Below, in pieces: positions 11,363 through 24,600 of a stretch of DNA of 64,000 bases (positions within the stretch are counted from its first letter, which is position 1; every line of letters starts with the position of its first letter). The position numbers were made by a program, and so were the translations under genes. Under the pieces are notes generated by a model, which saw nothing but the letters and a program-made list of their open reading frames with translations, was not told the origin of the DNA and searched no databases. Source of the stretch: Pelobates cultripes. Its lineage: Eukaryota > Chordata > Amphibia > Anura > Pelobatidae. The DNA lies in NCBI GenBank assembly GCA_933207985.1, contig OW240916.1, positions 292,156,108-292,220,107 of the forward strand, given 5' to 3'.

Positions 11363-13379
11363 TTTATTTCTTTTAATTCTTTATTTTGTTGGTGCTTTGC
11401 ATAGACATATTAACGCTTCAAGACATCAGCAAGACAGTTAAGATGATGGTACAAGATCGTACCACTTGTTAGGGTATCAGCACTGTTTTATATGGTAGTT
11501 AAACAAGGTAACACGAGTCAAGATTACATTTACAAATGACAGGTTGAGGGGGTGATGCAGGACTCGATCTAGAGATTGCATGAGGGGTGTGTTTTGCATG
11601 TTATACCGGTAGAATAGAGTAAGATTGAGGGGTGAAGTAAGGAGTGTGACCGGTGGTGCCCATTGTGTTATGAGGGGGGCAGTAGCCCTTCTCCATGCTA
11701 GTAGTGTAGGTCTTAGCACCTCTGGTGTTGGGGTTCTCCTCTGCGTGGGGTGCCCCTAACAATGGGGGTGGCGGGGGGGGGGTATATAAAATGTGTTGGC
11801 CAGTGGGGATCATCGATCTGTGACCGCGCGTAGGTGCAGTATATTAGACGCCTTTTAGGGCCGTGTCAGGCTATATCGCTCGTGCTGCGTTAGCGTGGTG
11901 GGCATGTATTTTATGTTAGCCGGGTGGTCAAGAGTGTGAGAGAGCTGTAGAACATTTGTGGATAACATGAAAGAAAAAGAAAACAAGCAAACATAAAGGA
12001 AACGCAGGCACACTATAGGTAACAGCCTTAGTCTGATTTTCTGTAGCATGTTATATAGTCAGGTTGATGGGGGTGCGGCTGCTCTAGTTCTTGGTTCAAA
12101 TATCACAATGTTAGCTGGATGCCAGCCTCCAGGGTTCGGCGGCCCAGATGGGATAGCAGTGGGCATATGTAGACCCAGTGCGGTCAGGAGTGTTGGTCCT
12201 TCGGAGATAGTTCCCAGCTTGTGTGTGGCTCTTCGTGTGATACCAGTAGGGATCGTAAGGTCCCCTACCTGTATGCGATCCCTGCCGTGTGTAGTTGAGA
12301 TGTGATAGGTTGTAGAGATCTGTGCCATTGTAGGATGGCCCTTGTGAGGTCCTGGTAGACTGTGAGCTGGGAGCCTTCAAATGTAAATGGGGTTTTGTCC
12401 CTCAGGGCGGTCAGCAAGTGTCCTTTGTCCTGATGTGATATGCAGCGGAGGATAATATCCCTGGGGGGCAGCCGGTTGTGCCTTGGTGGGTCAAGGTAAG
12501 CGATACGCCCCGTCAATAGTAAATTTTCTCGCCGCTGGGGCCAGTAGCACAGAGGCCACTAGGCGTCGCAGGTAGTGGGGCAGTTCCTCTGCTGTTACTG
12601 TGTCAGGGACCCCGCGAATCTTGACGTTATTACGCCTGTTGCGGTCTTCTAGCGCTGAAATTTGTGAGGTAAGTACCTGGTTAGCGGACTGAAGTTTGCT
12701 TAGGGTGTCTTTCATGGTTTATATCTCTGTGGCACTGACGCGGTCTGTGACTCGCTGAACATCCTTTTTAATTGCCGCTGTGTCCGCTGCCAGTAGTTTC
12801 TGTATGTTCAGTAAGAGGGTTTGTAAGTCCTGCTTAGTGGCTAGGTTGCTGGTTATGGAGTCAAGATGCGTGGTGTCCTTTTCATCCCTCACCAATGTGG
12901 CCTGTGTCCCCTTGTGTTCCATCCTGTCCGAGGTGTTCCTCGTGCTCCCGTTCTTCCCGGCCGCCATTTTGGATGGTGCCGACTTTTGCAGCATTGTGCT
13001 TATGTACCTTGAGTCTTGGACATCTCTGTGCGAGGGCTTTTGCTGTTTGCACCTTATGTCCACCGGGTTTGCTGTGGGACTCTGTAGGGATTGTGGAGTT
13101 ATCTCGTCGGCTCTGGTTAGTACTGCACCTCTAAGAAATGTGTCCCAGCTAATGTAGTCCGGTGCTTTGTAGGCCCCATACCTGCGCTTAGATTTGCCCA
13201 ATTTCGGCGGCTGGAAGAAGGGCATCAATGGGCAGCGGGTCAGTTCCCTCAAGCTGATGGTGGTGTCGCTGGGGTTGGATTGCCCCTGGTTCGTCCTTTT
13301 TGCCGTGGGGAATTAGTTAGCCTATTGGAACCCAAATAGATGGCGTCCGCTTGGCTGCGTTGGCAAGGTCCCCCCCCTC
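11363..13379 (-). mobile_element. ORF1-only L1-like element with target duplication (HAL1-like)
   Basis: 2,017 bp flanked by a 16-bp perfect duplication TTGCATTCCACTTTTA at 11347-11362 and 13380-13395. Read on the minus strand it has a short 5' leader, a decayed ORF1 (13252 to about 12190), then about 800 bp of non-coding sequence ending in AATAAAGAATTAAAAG. No ORF2 is present. The layout is that of half-L1 (HAL1) elements of mammals, or of a copy with an exact internal deletion. Confidence 0.82.
12190..13252 (-). pseudogene. L1-type ORF1, decayed
   Basis: Reading down from 13252, residues 1-177 include a basic N-terminus (KLGKSKRRYGAY) and a coiled coil. An in-frame TAA at 12719-12721 follows, then LSKLQSANQVLTSQISALED and RRNNVKIRGVPD (RRM start). 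A frameshift lies near 12495, then RDIILRCISHQDKGHLL, LTVYQDLTRAILQWHRSL and AYR-stop-G where a tryptophan codon is expected. The domain order equals that of the intact ORF1 at 54943-55959. Confidence 0.85.
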
Positions 13380-13539
13380 TTGCATTCCACTTTTAAATGA
13401 AAAAAATGAACATATATCGTGCAGATTTTTTCCCAAATTCTCTTTTATCATAAGATAAGTTAAAGTTATAGAATGTAATTATTTTTTCCAGACAGAGCTT
13501 AGTTTGTTTGTTTTTTTGCTTTTATTTTTTTTTTAACAC

Positions 13540-13865
13540 CTCACACGGTCACATGCATACACCCTGACACACAGATACACACACACTGACACCACACACG
13601 CACCCTGACACACAGATGCACACTAACACACACGCAGCCTGACATACAGATGCACACACATAGACAGATGCACACCATGACAAACACACCCACTGATCTG
13701 CATACTTACACAGATAAACAGACACTTAAACACACAGATACAAATATATACACACTGACACATATTAGCACAGGCACAGATACACACACGGACATACACA
13801 CACTCAGACACACCACACACACACACTGTGACATAGGCACACACAGTCTGACATAAACACATAAA
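13540..13865. repeat. CACACTGACA-type microsatellite
   Basis: Imperfect repeats of ACACACACTGACACACAGAT. The overlapping open frames on both strands are composition artefacts. Confidence 0.9.
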
Positions 13866-13869
13866 TGTC

Positions 13870-16080
13870 ACATGTTGTATGGAATCTTTGATGACTGATA
13901 CTTAAGAATGGGACAATAGGCTGTCATGCTGCTAAAATCTGCAGGCATGATGAAATAACATTTTGTGAATACCCAAAACATTTCTAAAAGTTGGAGAAAA
14001 TTATACAATAATTAAAAAGTCTTATAAAGGCTGCAACCTCTGCTCCTCCCACCACCCCTCCCCCCACAACAAACCATAAGATTATTTAGTATATATATAT
14101 ATATATTTATATGTGTAATTTCATTTATTCTAGAACTATCTCATCTAGACCATTTATTAACTTACATTATGAATTCTCCCTTTTCTTACACTCTGGGAAG
14201 CGGTGGTCAGCCCATTTGCTGGTCTGGATTAGAAGTGTTCAGTGGTTAAGGGGCCACAACTGAGAGCCCAAAATAGTCAGCTGGAAATTCAAGGCTGCCT
14301 TGTGTCTTTGTAAAGTAATTTAGGCAACGCTTGAATTCTCGCTGGCTCCTGGGAAAGTCAATACTGTGTTTGTTTAGCTGGAGTCCATTGGCTGAGAAAT
14401 ATTCCCCTTACTCTCTGTTTCACTCATTCTCTCTCTTTTTTTCAGATCTGTCACTTTTTTGGACAATATAACTCTTTCAGTCCGTGAATTTCTCTTAGTA
14501 AAAAAATCAGCCAAGATCCCCAGAGCAGCGTTAAGGAATCTGCTGCCATTTCCCTTCAGCTCCAAGGTTCCAATCTACACTAAACATATGGAGACAATGA
14601 AGCAAATCTACACAGTTATCCCAAATCAGCTATATTGCACTTTATCGGCCATTGGAGCAGTAGGAGCAGATATATACTCTGATAACACACACTGGACATA
14701 GACTCAGATAGCTTCCTCATTATATACACTGACATTGAATAAGATCAAGCACGTTCCCAAATAAACATACAGTGACTGTAAAGAAAGATAACATGCAGAG
14801 TAGGGTTTGAGGAGTGTGACGGAGCACCTTTACCCAGAGTGGTACCTTCGTCGTAGTCTCTCCGAGGTCCCACAGTGAAGTAGTGATTATAACTCCCATG
14901 TATCCAAACATCAGTCGAGACTTGATGAAGGGTATAACAACTGGTTTAATTAGGCAAAAGCACACATATTTATACCATGCATGGGGTTTCTTTTCAGAAA
15001 CTCTCAAGTCGCCCAGGCTTCCTTGTGTCTGGGAGATAATTGAGTTGATGCTCAGTAAACTAATTATCTCCTGGATACAGAGAGTGCAATCCAAAAATAA
15101 CCCCAAAACATATATTAAACATCAAGGTATCCCCACATGTCAGACATCATTCGAAAGGTCTTAACAGAAGACCCATCCTGTGATTGGATCCACCAGGTAT
15201 TGTCCAAACACCATCGTCTCAAAGTTTCAGCCGACCATTGTGTAAAGGTTGACCGAAAAACAGTTCCATGCGGTCGGAGCCATCTCTCGGTGACTTAACA
15301 AAGCTTATATCCTGGTGAGGAAGGGGAGCTCCCTGGAGGTTACATGTGATTGATGGGCTAAGGTAGGTGATTCCCTCCAAAAAGCAACATCATGGGTAAT
15401 TAGGAATGTGGTTAAAACCGAGGTACAAAATGACCGGGAAAACCAGCGGTAACTGGCCGAGATATTTCATGAGTAGTACATCTTTATTACTAAAAACATG
15501 TTGATAAAGCATCAGGGTACAAGTGAAATGCTACAGATCCCTCTTACGTATTTAACCTTTCTTTTCAACTAACCCCTCCCCCCCCCTTCCGGCAGGCACA
15601 GGGCTAACTTTCTATTTTTTGCATTGGTGATTGTTTGGGGGGGATGGGTTGGACACTATTTCTCATTATATTGTTATTTTATGCCCCGATGATTATGCGG
15701 TCTGCCTGCTATTTACATGCCATGTTAAAATTATTTTTACCAATAACGATGCACTACATATGAACTATTTCGTTTGTATATTATGGATGGCAGTGAGTGC
15801 GGATCGAGGTGGTGAAAATCTAATTTGGGATTAGTCCAGCACCACTTTACAGCCTATCCGAAACAGGTAATGAAATAAAAACAAATGTTTCATGAACTTT
15901 AAGTTTTATTTATCAACTGTTTTTGGCTGATGGAATGTAATCAAGGCCACAGTTTGATCATGATGACATACAGTAGTAAACATGAGGATTATGCATATTC
16001 CCTAATAACATACATTGTAAGATCACATGTGTTCCTTCACATCATACTTGGGATAATTATTCATGTATACTGATGATCAC
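13870..16080. other. No gene seen
   Basis: Mostly AT-rich. 14800-15480 has a more balanced composition and could be an old LTR or element relic, but I find no boundary or coding motif. Confidence 0.5.
14085..14112. repeat. (TA)n microsatellite
   Basis: Short TATATA run in otherwise unremarkable AT-rich DNA. Confidence 0.8.
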
Positions 16081-16499
16081 TGTTCCCTCTAAGGTGTGCG
16101 CACATGATGTTTCCAATCTACACACAGATCCTCGCGACGCCCACCATAAGGTGGGATCGCTGTAAGGAGCGGGTCAATGGCTGTCACAGGGAGTCCTAAG
16201 GGTTGCCGGTTGGCCACTTCAGGGCACCCGCAAAGAGGGAGGAAAAGAGGAGGTAGGCGGCGGTGGCAACAAGGAAGCTCTGATGACGTGTTTTCAGTTG
16301 CTTTTTGCTCCCTCGCACCTTCTGTAGTGTTTCGGGTAGCCAGAATATGATGATACTCCAGCCCCAACATCATCGCAAGGGAGCAGAGAGAAAATGGAAG
16401 ATCCATTCCCCACTGGGAATCCCAGGAAGGGGATCCCAGGGAGAGGACTCACACCAGCTCTCCTAAAGGTAGGAAGGCTGGATGGGCCTAAAAAATAAA

Positions 16500-17060
16500 A
16501 TAAAATAAAGAAATAAAATGAATTTGTGACAGTGTGTGCAAGAACGTGTAAATGTGTGCGTGTCTGTCAGTCTGTGTTTCAAATTATTATTATTATTGAG
16601 ATTGTGTGTCTGTCATTGAGAGTATGTCAGTAAGTTTTTCAAATCAGTGAGATTGTGTCCGTCAGTGAGTGTGTTTCAAATCAGTGAGATTGTGCGTCTG
16701 TGTTCTTAGAAGGCAATAATGTATATATCACCATTTATTTGGGTAAGAGCTTCTTTTCAAAGATCTATGGGTGACATTTTTCCTTATAATGTTTGCTTTT
16801 GGTGCCTGCTGAATTTGGTTGGTTGTTTCTCCGACATGCTTTAGACATATTCCATCATATCAAGATTATTTTTGGGGGTTTAAAGAAGCATTAATGTATA
16901 ACTCACCATTTATTGGGCAAAGAGCTCCTTTTGCTAATTCTGTGGGTGACATGACATCTCTCCTCTTCTCTGTTTGCTCGTGTTTGCTATAATTATGTCA
17001 GTTGAAATTGATTTATGTGTAAGAAGCATTTATTATGTATATACCACAATTTATTGGACT
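16500..17060. repeat. TGTGTCTGTCAGTGAG repeat followed by diverged ~170-bp repeats
   Basis: 16530-16695 repeats AATCAGTGAGATTGTGTGTC TGTCAGTG. Then three diverged copies start near 16710, 16888 and 17022 (AAGCATTAATGTATA..CACCATTTATTGGG). Confidence 0.6.
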
Positions 17061-17934
17061 GCGTTCACTGTTTCAGCCCAAATTGGGGAATTAACATGCT
17101 TGCCCAAATACAGACAACAAGCTTATTATCTTTTGGCTGAATGAAAAGTAAGTTTTTTTTTATGAATTAAATTGATATTTACTGTGGTGAAGGTGGGGTT
17201 GAAGCTTTGTGGTGAAGTATATTATAGACAAGCTGGAGATTGTTTCTTGATAAATGTTAATTGTGTGCACTATTGTCTGTGCAGTTGCCCTTATTGCTAT
17301 CTATGGACTGTCTGGCTGACCAAAATGGGCATTAGCAGAGAGGCCTGTCTGTCTGAAGGGTTGACATTACAGTGATGCTGTTGGGTAACTACTACTAGTA
17401 CTTTATCACATAGTAATACTGTGATGTAGTTGTTTAAACCCTGAGAGAGAGGCTGCCCTGTACCAAAATTATTGAGAAACAATTTCAATGTTTACATTCG
17501 CACAAACATTTTGAGTCAGAAAAATTTAAGCACAAGTGAAAATGTATGTGCGCACAAACTAAGAAAAAGTAGAGAAAACATTGCTGATAATATGTGCAGA
17601 ATTTAATTTATCATGGATTGGTATCTGTCATGACTGTATCTTTTCAAACGCGTCACATCAATGTGGCAAAATATTTTTTTCATGTCCGTCAAATCAAGTT
17701 TTTGGCGGTTGATTTGGCATAACAATTCCCCGAGCTTGGTGTAATCCCTTTTAACTTTGTCTAAACACATGGTGACAGGCCTGGATAAAGAGTCCATTAG
17801 ACCTGGTGCTGACAATTATGATGGAACTAATTCGGAAATCGGAAACAGCCATGCCTCCCAGGTATCATGTATCTGGTGGGGTATGGGCGGAGTTTCCATA
17901 CTTAATTACCTTTGCACAAAGCAAGAATATGTGA

Positions 17935-18145
17935 AGAGGTATAAAAATAAATAAATAATAAAACATTCCATGGGCCTGCAACTTTAGCTCTATTAGTCCT
18001 TATATTCGTAATAAAAATAAATAAATAATAAAAAGCTTCCATGGGCCTGGAACTTTAGCTCCATTAGTCCTTATATTAGTAATAAAAATAAATAATAAAA
18101 CATTACATGGGCCTGGAACATAGCTCCATTAGTCCTTATCTGCGT
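17935..18145. repeat. Tandem repeat, three ~68-bp copies
   Basis: Three copies of AATAAAAATAAATAATAAAA followed by CATGGGCCTGGAACTTTAGC TCCATTAGTCCTTAT, highly similar, so recently duplicated. Confidence 0.9.
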
Positions 18146-18532
18146 AGGGGGTGGGGTTTGCTAAATCTGATATCAGCAGATCTCACAAAAGTAGTTGGTT
18201 GGAGCATTGCACAGATATCAAAGCTATGGGTTGATTTTGAGGGGGATTTTCTCTCCATTAATCTAGTTCCAATGCTGGACTCTGGAGAAGGCTGAAGGGT
18301 TACTATGATAAACCCCCCTCAGTGGGCAAAACTACTTCCCTGTAGTATAGAATAGGTCCTAAGTACTATCTTACTACTTTCCTAAACACTCTTAACTTTA
18401 TTGGACAATTCTACCAGGAACAGCAAGACTGATGTTGCCTGAGGTCAACAAACCAAGAACCTTTTACTTCCTCACACCTAGTGGTACTATAAAATCCTTA
18501 CAATCCATTCTCTCACATGGAAGCCATACATC

Positions 18533-18690
18533 AATGCAGAACATGATCCAGCTGCAAATAAGCCATTACTTGGATTTTAGAAGGGTGATAGACGTGTAAA
18601 AAAGCTGACACAATGTAGAACATTATCCAGTTGGAAATAAGCCATTACATGTATTTCATAACGGTGATGGAGGTGTGAAACGGCTGGCAT
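18533..18690. repeat. Tandem duplication, two ~78-bp copies
   Basis: Both copies contain TGTAGAACAT.ATCCAG, AAATAAGCCATTAC and GGTGAT.GA.GTGT.AAA.G, moderately diverged. Confidence 0.8.
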
Positions 18691-18699
18691 TAGTTTCCT

Positions 18700-20660
18700 C
18701 ATATTTGTTATTATTAGCCCCTAATTTAGGGTTACCGGAGAAAAATGTGCAAACGGATGAGAACATGACAGATAAGCCACTTTGTTTGGCTTCTAAGGTT
18801 CTTCTCGTTTATTATACGACCTGGCCTGTAAAAACATATTAAAGACGAGTGAACGCAGCAAAAGCAGTTTGAGCAACTGGAGAACCTAGCATTAGGGGAA
18901 TCTAAATTGAGAGAGGTATTACATTAAAAATGTTTTTATTGGTTTGAATATTTCATTTCACAGAGTTTCAAACTATGAGCCAGTTGATAGAGAATTGAAA
19001 AGAGAGATTTAACTTACCCACTCGAGCTGTGGCCTTATTTTGCGGTCGTGAAGAACCCCTGACTTCCTTTCTCCCTTTACATATTATGAGAGGAAAGCTT
19101 TGTTTTACCTAGCGATAATCTAAGTGCTTACACGCCATTGCATTTGTATCCTTTTTGTTTTTATTTTTTCATCTTTTAATAAAGACTTATTGAATACAAA
19201 CTCCTGGAACCCAATAAAAAAAAAAAAACACCAAAACTCAAGGATCAGCTCACTACCATACACAACATTTACCTCCACCTTGTGGATGCATTAGCTATTC
19301 CATCTACACTACAGTGTTTATCTGCCACCTTGTGATCACAGTGGGTATGTCATTGTGAGAATTAGTTTGTGTTTAAAGCATTTCCTTTTATATTTAGAAC
19401 TTTATAGTTACGACAAAAGTAATATTTAGAAGTGGAAATATAACAACTTTAAAATCAAAGCAGATTTACATGTTTGAATTGAAAAAGGGTTTAGGATCAT
19501 AAACGTTTATATGCTTTGTGTTTCTCAATAAACAAACACACAAAAGGACATGGCTTCACAGCTGTAAACTCAAGAGCTTTCTCCCTTTTTTGTTGGTAAC
19601 CATTCTCTGTAAATTAGTTATTCAGGAGATTGACAGGAGCTTGGTATTTAATTAATTATTACTTATTTTAAGGCTCTACAGTTACTTTGTGTTTTTTTCT
19701 TTTATAGGCTTAGAATGTAAGTTAGTTACAAGAGGGCTTTCAGCACCTTCTGTTCCTGTGTGTCCAACTTGTCTTGTTGCAACTACTTGTTTGTTAGTCC
19801 ACCTATTACACAGCACTTGGTGTCACTTTATAAGTAAATAATAATACGGGTTGGTTTTTTCTTCCAAGAACGGCGATCCCCTTTTGTGAATAATTACCTC
19901 CCAACATACCACAAGGACAAAGGACATGTTAATCGTAAGGTGCGAGTGGGGGTGTGGCCAAGGGCGGAATTGTTCTCAAAAAAATGTTGGTGACTTACTT
20001 TAATAACAATAACAACTTTAATAACAATTTATTAAACAAATATGTAATTAAGAACAAGAACAATGGGGGATATACAGTAAATTAAACTGTGAACGTACGG
20101 TTACATTCTGTCATTTTTGCCAGAACTTATTGCACACAGACTGATTTCTCAAGACAAGAGAAGGGAACAGCAACAGCACCCTCTCATCTGTATAGAAAGA
20201 AAACATGTGCATAGCAAAAATAAAGAATGTCAAAAAAAAAAAAAAATGAAATAAAATAGCTTTTACTACAAAGCAATAATTTATTTACCTCTATTTAGTC
20301 TATTTAGCTTCTATTACAAGGCCTGTGGTTTTTACATGTCCTGGATTGTGTGTATTGTGTTCTGATGGATTTTCCATATACTTTTTCCACTTTGTTATGT
20401 TCTGTAACGTTTATATCCTTATAAGTGTAATATAATATAGTTTATATATTATAATCATTTTTTATGGCTTTAAAATCAATGAATAAACAATACATTCAAT
20501 GTTTAATGAATCCGATACAAAAGGTATATTCAAACTTTTAATGAATCCGATATGGAACATATATGAAACACAAACTAAGCCTCCCCCGCCCCACAGCCCC
20601 CAACCCCCACCACAGAGTAAAGAATATTTCCTTTAAAAGCACATTTACCCAGCAAAAGAA
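18700..20660. other. No gene seen downstream of VWA5A
   Basis: AT-rich intergenic DNA with short poly-A/T runs (19216-19230, 20235-20250). No coding frame or repeat structure that I can support. Confidence 0.5.
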
Positions 20661-20663
20661 AAC

Positions 20664-20669
20664 TTTATT
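20664..20669 (-). promoter_or_regulatory. Candidate polyadenylation signal for VWA5A
   Basis: AATAAA on the minus strand, about 0.9 kb after the stop codon. It is the first canonical signal I found going downstream. No transcript evidence is available, and variant signals nearer the stop are possible. Confidence 0.3.
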
Positions 20670-21584
20670 TAAGTCATCAATATATATCCCCAACAATGAC
20701 ATTGCATAATTCCAGACAGCAATGCAAGGTGGGATGCACAAATACTTTACAACAGAGCCATTTAAGCAGTATTACTGTGAGTTGCTAAGTGCTATATAGA
20801 TAGTGTTACAGCATACCATATTACAAGAACGTCATCGGCTAGACACCCACTTGATGTCTCTGGTTTTTAATACCAGCAGGTATCCTAGGCCATAGGATCC
20901 AGTTACAAGATGGAGAAGATGTTTAGGGTTTTGAACCGCTTTGAGATGGGAATTAATACACAAGTCAAAGCTGTATCGAAAGGCCTTCCAGTTACAGATC
21001 ATTTCTAAACAATACAATGTATTTGCCTATGGTCATCTACTTGTCTCACCATCATCATGCCAATTATCCTTTGCTGCAGCAAATGTTCAATGTATTTATG
21101 ATCCTTATTTCCTTCAAACACCTGGCAGACAAACTGGAGATACACTGGGAGCATAGCAGCCTGTTAAGGGGAACACATGGATATATCGGACTAAAGTTAA
21201 GCTTAGAACCCACCACAAAAGTAAAATAACTGATCCCATTAATTCCACCGTTACTTATATGCTGCTATGATAAGCTATGTGCCTTTAAAGCAATGCCATG
21301 AAATAAAAGCTTTAAAAAGGAACACATAATTAAGTCTAATTAGTGTTACACTAACTATGAAAATATTTTTATAAGAGGACAAATCAAGAGAATAATATGG
21401 AAACATTGCTCTTTGGCATAAGCTAACAATTTGCTGTTGACTATATAGGTTGAGTGGTTACAGAGCGAGAGTAATATGAGAAGGCACCAATATATTCCTA
21501 TCTGACGGAAATAATCGAGAATCGATTTGCCGTCTATAAAGCGATAAAAAAATAAAATGCAGCATATCGTCTTCAAACATCTTC

Positions 21585-21664
21585 TCACAGGCCAAAAACT
21601 TTAAGATCCACTGAAGAGTTTAACAACTTGTTTCCAGCTTTCACCAATTCACTCAAAGACGATC
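21585..21664 (-). CDS. vwa5a: VWA5A last coding exon with stop codon
   Basis: 80 bp, acceptor ..ttgcag. It encodes [20 protein letters not shown] and ends FGL-stop (TGA at 21587-21585). The human protein ends in a similar SSVDPAIFAF. The phase agrees with exon m. The 3' UTR continues to lower coordinates. Confidence 0.9.
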
Positions 21665-24600
21665 CTGCAAAATGACATAGTTTGTTATGAAGTTTGGAGA
21701 TCTCTGGGTTGACCAGAAGATTAGAGAACACCAGAAGGGAATACAACATGTTTCTGTCAGCCATGGATCCAAACCTGGACTAGTAGTCTCATTACACTAT
21801 GGTGAGGTGTTTATAACTTCCTTCATAGGTTCCACAGTTGGTTAATGTAAGGAGAACATGGACTGTCCACAGTCTTAGCATAAATTAAACAGCTTTATTT
21901 CTACATTAAAGGACCATAACAAAAAGTATAAGGTGTCAATTAGCAGAGTTTACCAGATCTTAAATGGCCCAGATGGAACATGCGTGCATAAGGCCCAATG
22001 TGGCTTTCTAAGTCCTTCAGTGCGCAAAAAATTAACACATAGTTTGAATTTTTTGAAATGATCAAGTACATAGTAGTCAGATTTCTGCAAAATAATGTAC
22101 ATTTCTAAAAATATCTAATTGAAGTTTCTTAAATGTAGCCTTATTTGATTACAGGTAAAAGAAGGCACCCTTCCAACATGAAAATGTTCTCCATCCCTGG
22201 TTGAACCAAAGGATTCTAGACCTCCACGCTGCTTCTGTGATGTCACAAGGGGACATGCCACGCAGCTACAGGAACTACGCCCGATGCTGGATTAAGGTAA
22301 GAAAAACTTATTTTAAACATATTTTTCAGGGCTATTAAAGGACCACTATAGGCACCCAGACCACTTCAGCTTAATGAAGTGGTCTGGGTGCCTGGTGCAG
22401 CTAGGGTCAGAGAAACTGCTATGTTTATAAATAGGTTAATCCAGCCTCTAAAGCCTCTAGTGGCTGTCTCATTGACAGCCGCTAGAGGCGTTTGCGTGCT
22501 TCTCACTGTGAAAATTACAGTGAGAAGACGCCAGCGTCCATAGGAAAACATTATAAATGCTTTCCTATGAGACTGGATGAATGCGCGCGCAGCTCAGCCG
22601 AAGAGGAGGAGAGCTCCCCGCCCAGCGCTGGAGAAAGAGGTAAGTTTAACCCCTTCCTCTCCCCAGAACACCATTTAATATAATGCTAACAATAAATCAC
22701 TTTACAATATGTGGCTAAATATCTATGCATTGGTTGTTATTATGGGATTGCAACATACATTATCTAAGGACTATTGCCAGGGTTAGGTATTAACATTTAG
22801 AGAGGTACAGCAAATTAAGTTTGTTCAACTCCTGCACGACCATGCACACATACAGCACTTGTGAAGCAATACCCCAGTGTGCATTAGCTCATATCGCAGT
22901 TCTGTGTAAATGATCAAGTATGAACAAGCATGCCTGAGGCATCATGTGGTGGAAGGATTGCCCACCAAGTTTCACCACAGTAAACACTGCAATAGAATTT
23001 ACTGTGGTTTGGGAACAAGGAACTGTCATTTTACTGACTCCTATAACGTGTCGGTCTAGAATTACCTTTCTGTGTGTGGGGAGAAGGAGAAGCCAGTGTT
23101 ACAGTTCACCTATAGCCCCAGGGGACACGGACCATACATACCATAAGACACATATCATAACCTGGGAAGTTAGTCTTAATGCATCACTTGTCATTAGCTC
23201 TTCATTGTCAAAAATACATGAGACAAAAACATTAGGAGGATTTATGCAGAAAAGTAGCCTTTTGGGATGGTTGAACTACCCTGTCATTTGTAATTTTTTT
23301 AAAAAGAGAACTTGAGTTCAGATCAGGTGAAACATCCTCCCCGGATTACCAGCTATTCTCCTCTTACTAATCTTTACCTGCTTTGGACTTGATCCAGGAC
23401 ACAGCTTTGCCCTCCAGGAGTTCCCACTCATCTTTCTGATCGAAGGACATAGCATGGAGCCAGATAACAGCAAGAACTGTTACCCACAACGAATCATCAG
23501 TACTCTGAGGATTAAACAGGTAAAGTAATGTTTAATATAAGTTCTCAAACATCGTAGGAGCTTCATGTTAACGTTTCATTTGTTATTGTAGTCCACTTAA
23601 GTGAATTTCACATTTTAGGCTATATATATATATATATATAGTGTAAATTGGATTAGCCGTTTTAGTCCAGGGAACTCTCGAAAGCTTGTCTTTTAATTAT
23701 TATGTTAGTCCAATAAAAAAAGGTATCATTGCATGATGTAATACTCTGGTATTTTGGCATTATATATATATATTGAAATATGATCATATAATATAACTAA
23801 ACCCCCATTATTTTTTGACTAGGTGAGGTGTTTTTAAGTAAAACTATTATAATCTGTGAGATTTGAAATCATTGTTTAGTGCATAAGAGAGTGAGGTGGA
23901 CTATCTATTTTGTATGTTTATGTATATAAACAAATGAAAAAAGGCTTGCACTCACGGTCTTGTAATGTAGTATTCTTTATTCAAAATGATTCCATAAAAT
24001 CGTCACACCAACGTATCAGCCCTCGTCTGGGGCTTTCTTCAGGATAAACTGATTGTTGTCAGTTCATCCGGACGAGGGCTGAAACGTTGATGTGACGATT
24101 TTATGGAATAATTTTGAATAAAGAATGCTACATTTTACATTACAAGACCGTGAGTGCAAACCTTTTTTCATTTGTTTTTATATATATATTATCTAAGGAC
24201 TATTTAATATATATAAAACAAATGAAAAAAGGCTTGCACTCACAGTATCACACATCTGCTTCATCTGCTCCAGAAGCCACACCTAGTCCACATATACAGC
24301 CCGACTGTCACCTAAAATACTCCTAACTAAGGTCAACATTGATAAACTGAAATACTATCTGCATTCACACCCAGCTAGGCATCTGGTAGATTCTGATGCC
24401 GGGTTTCTCACAGGGGTTTCACACGGGTCTTATCGCCAACCCCACAGGCGCACTCGTATGCCCTAACCTATTATCTACATCTATTGACCCACTTACGGTG
24501 GACCACCTTCTGTCCACAGCAATCATACGCTGGTTTCACGATCGGCCCTTTCCGGTCTTCATGTTTCTCATCTTGGTGTATCACTCCCATCGGGGTAGCC

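Noticed and set aside
13623..13871. Open frames on both strands rich in Cys/Val or His/Thr
   Set aside because: They follow from the CACACTGACA microsatellite.
17603..17815. 70-codon minus-strand frame with protein-like composition (LDKVKRDYTKLGELLCQINR)
   Set aside because: The composition looks plausible, but no family is recognised, no splice partner is visible and it lies outside VWA5A on the 3' side. Not enough to call a gene.
22366..22683. Frames within the palindromic MITE
   Set aside because: They are created by the inverted repeats of the element.
22944..23315. 123-codon plus-strand frame next to VWA5A exon m
   Set aside because: No motif and opposite strand to the gene; intronic chance frame.
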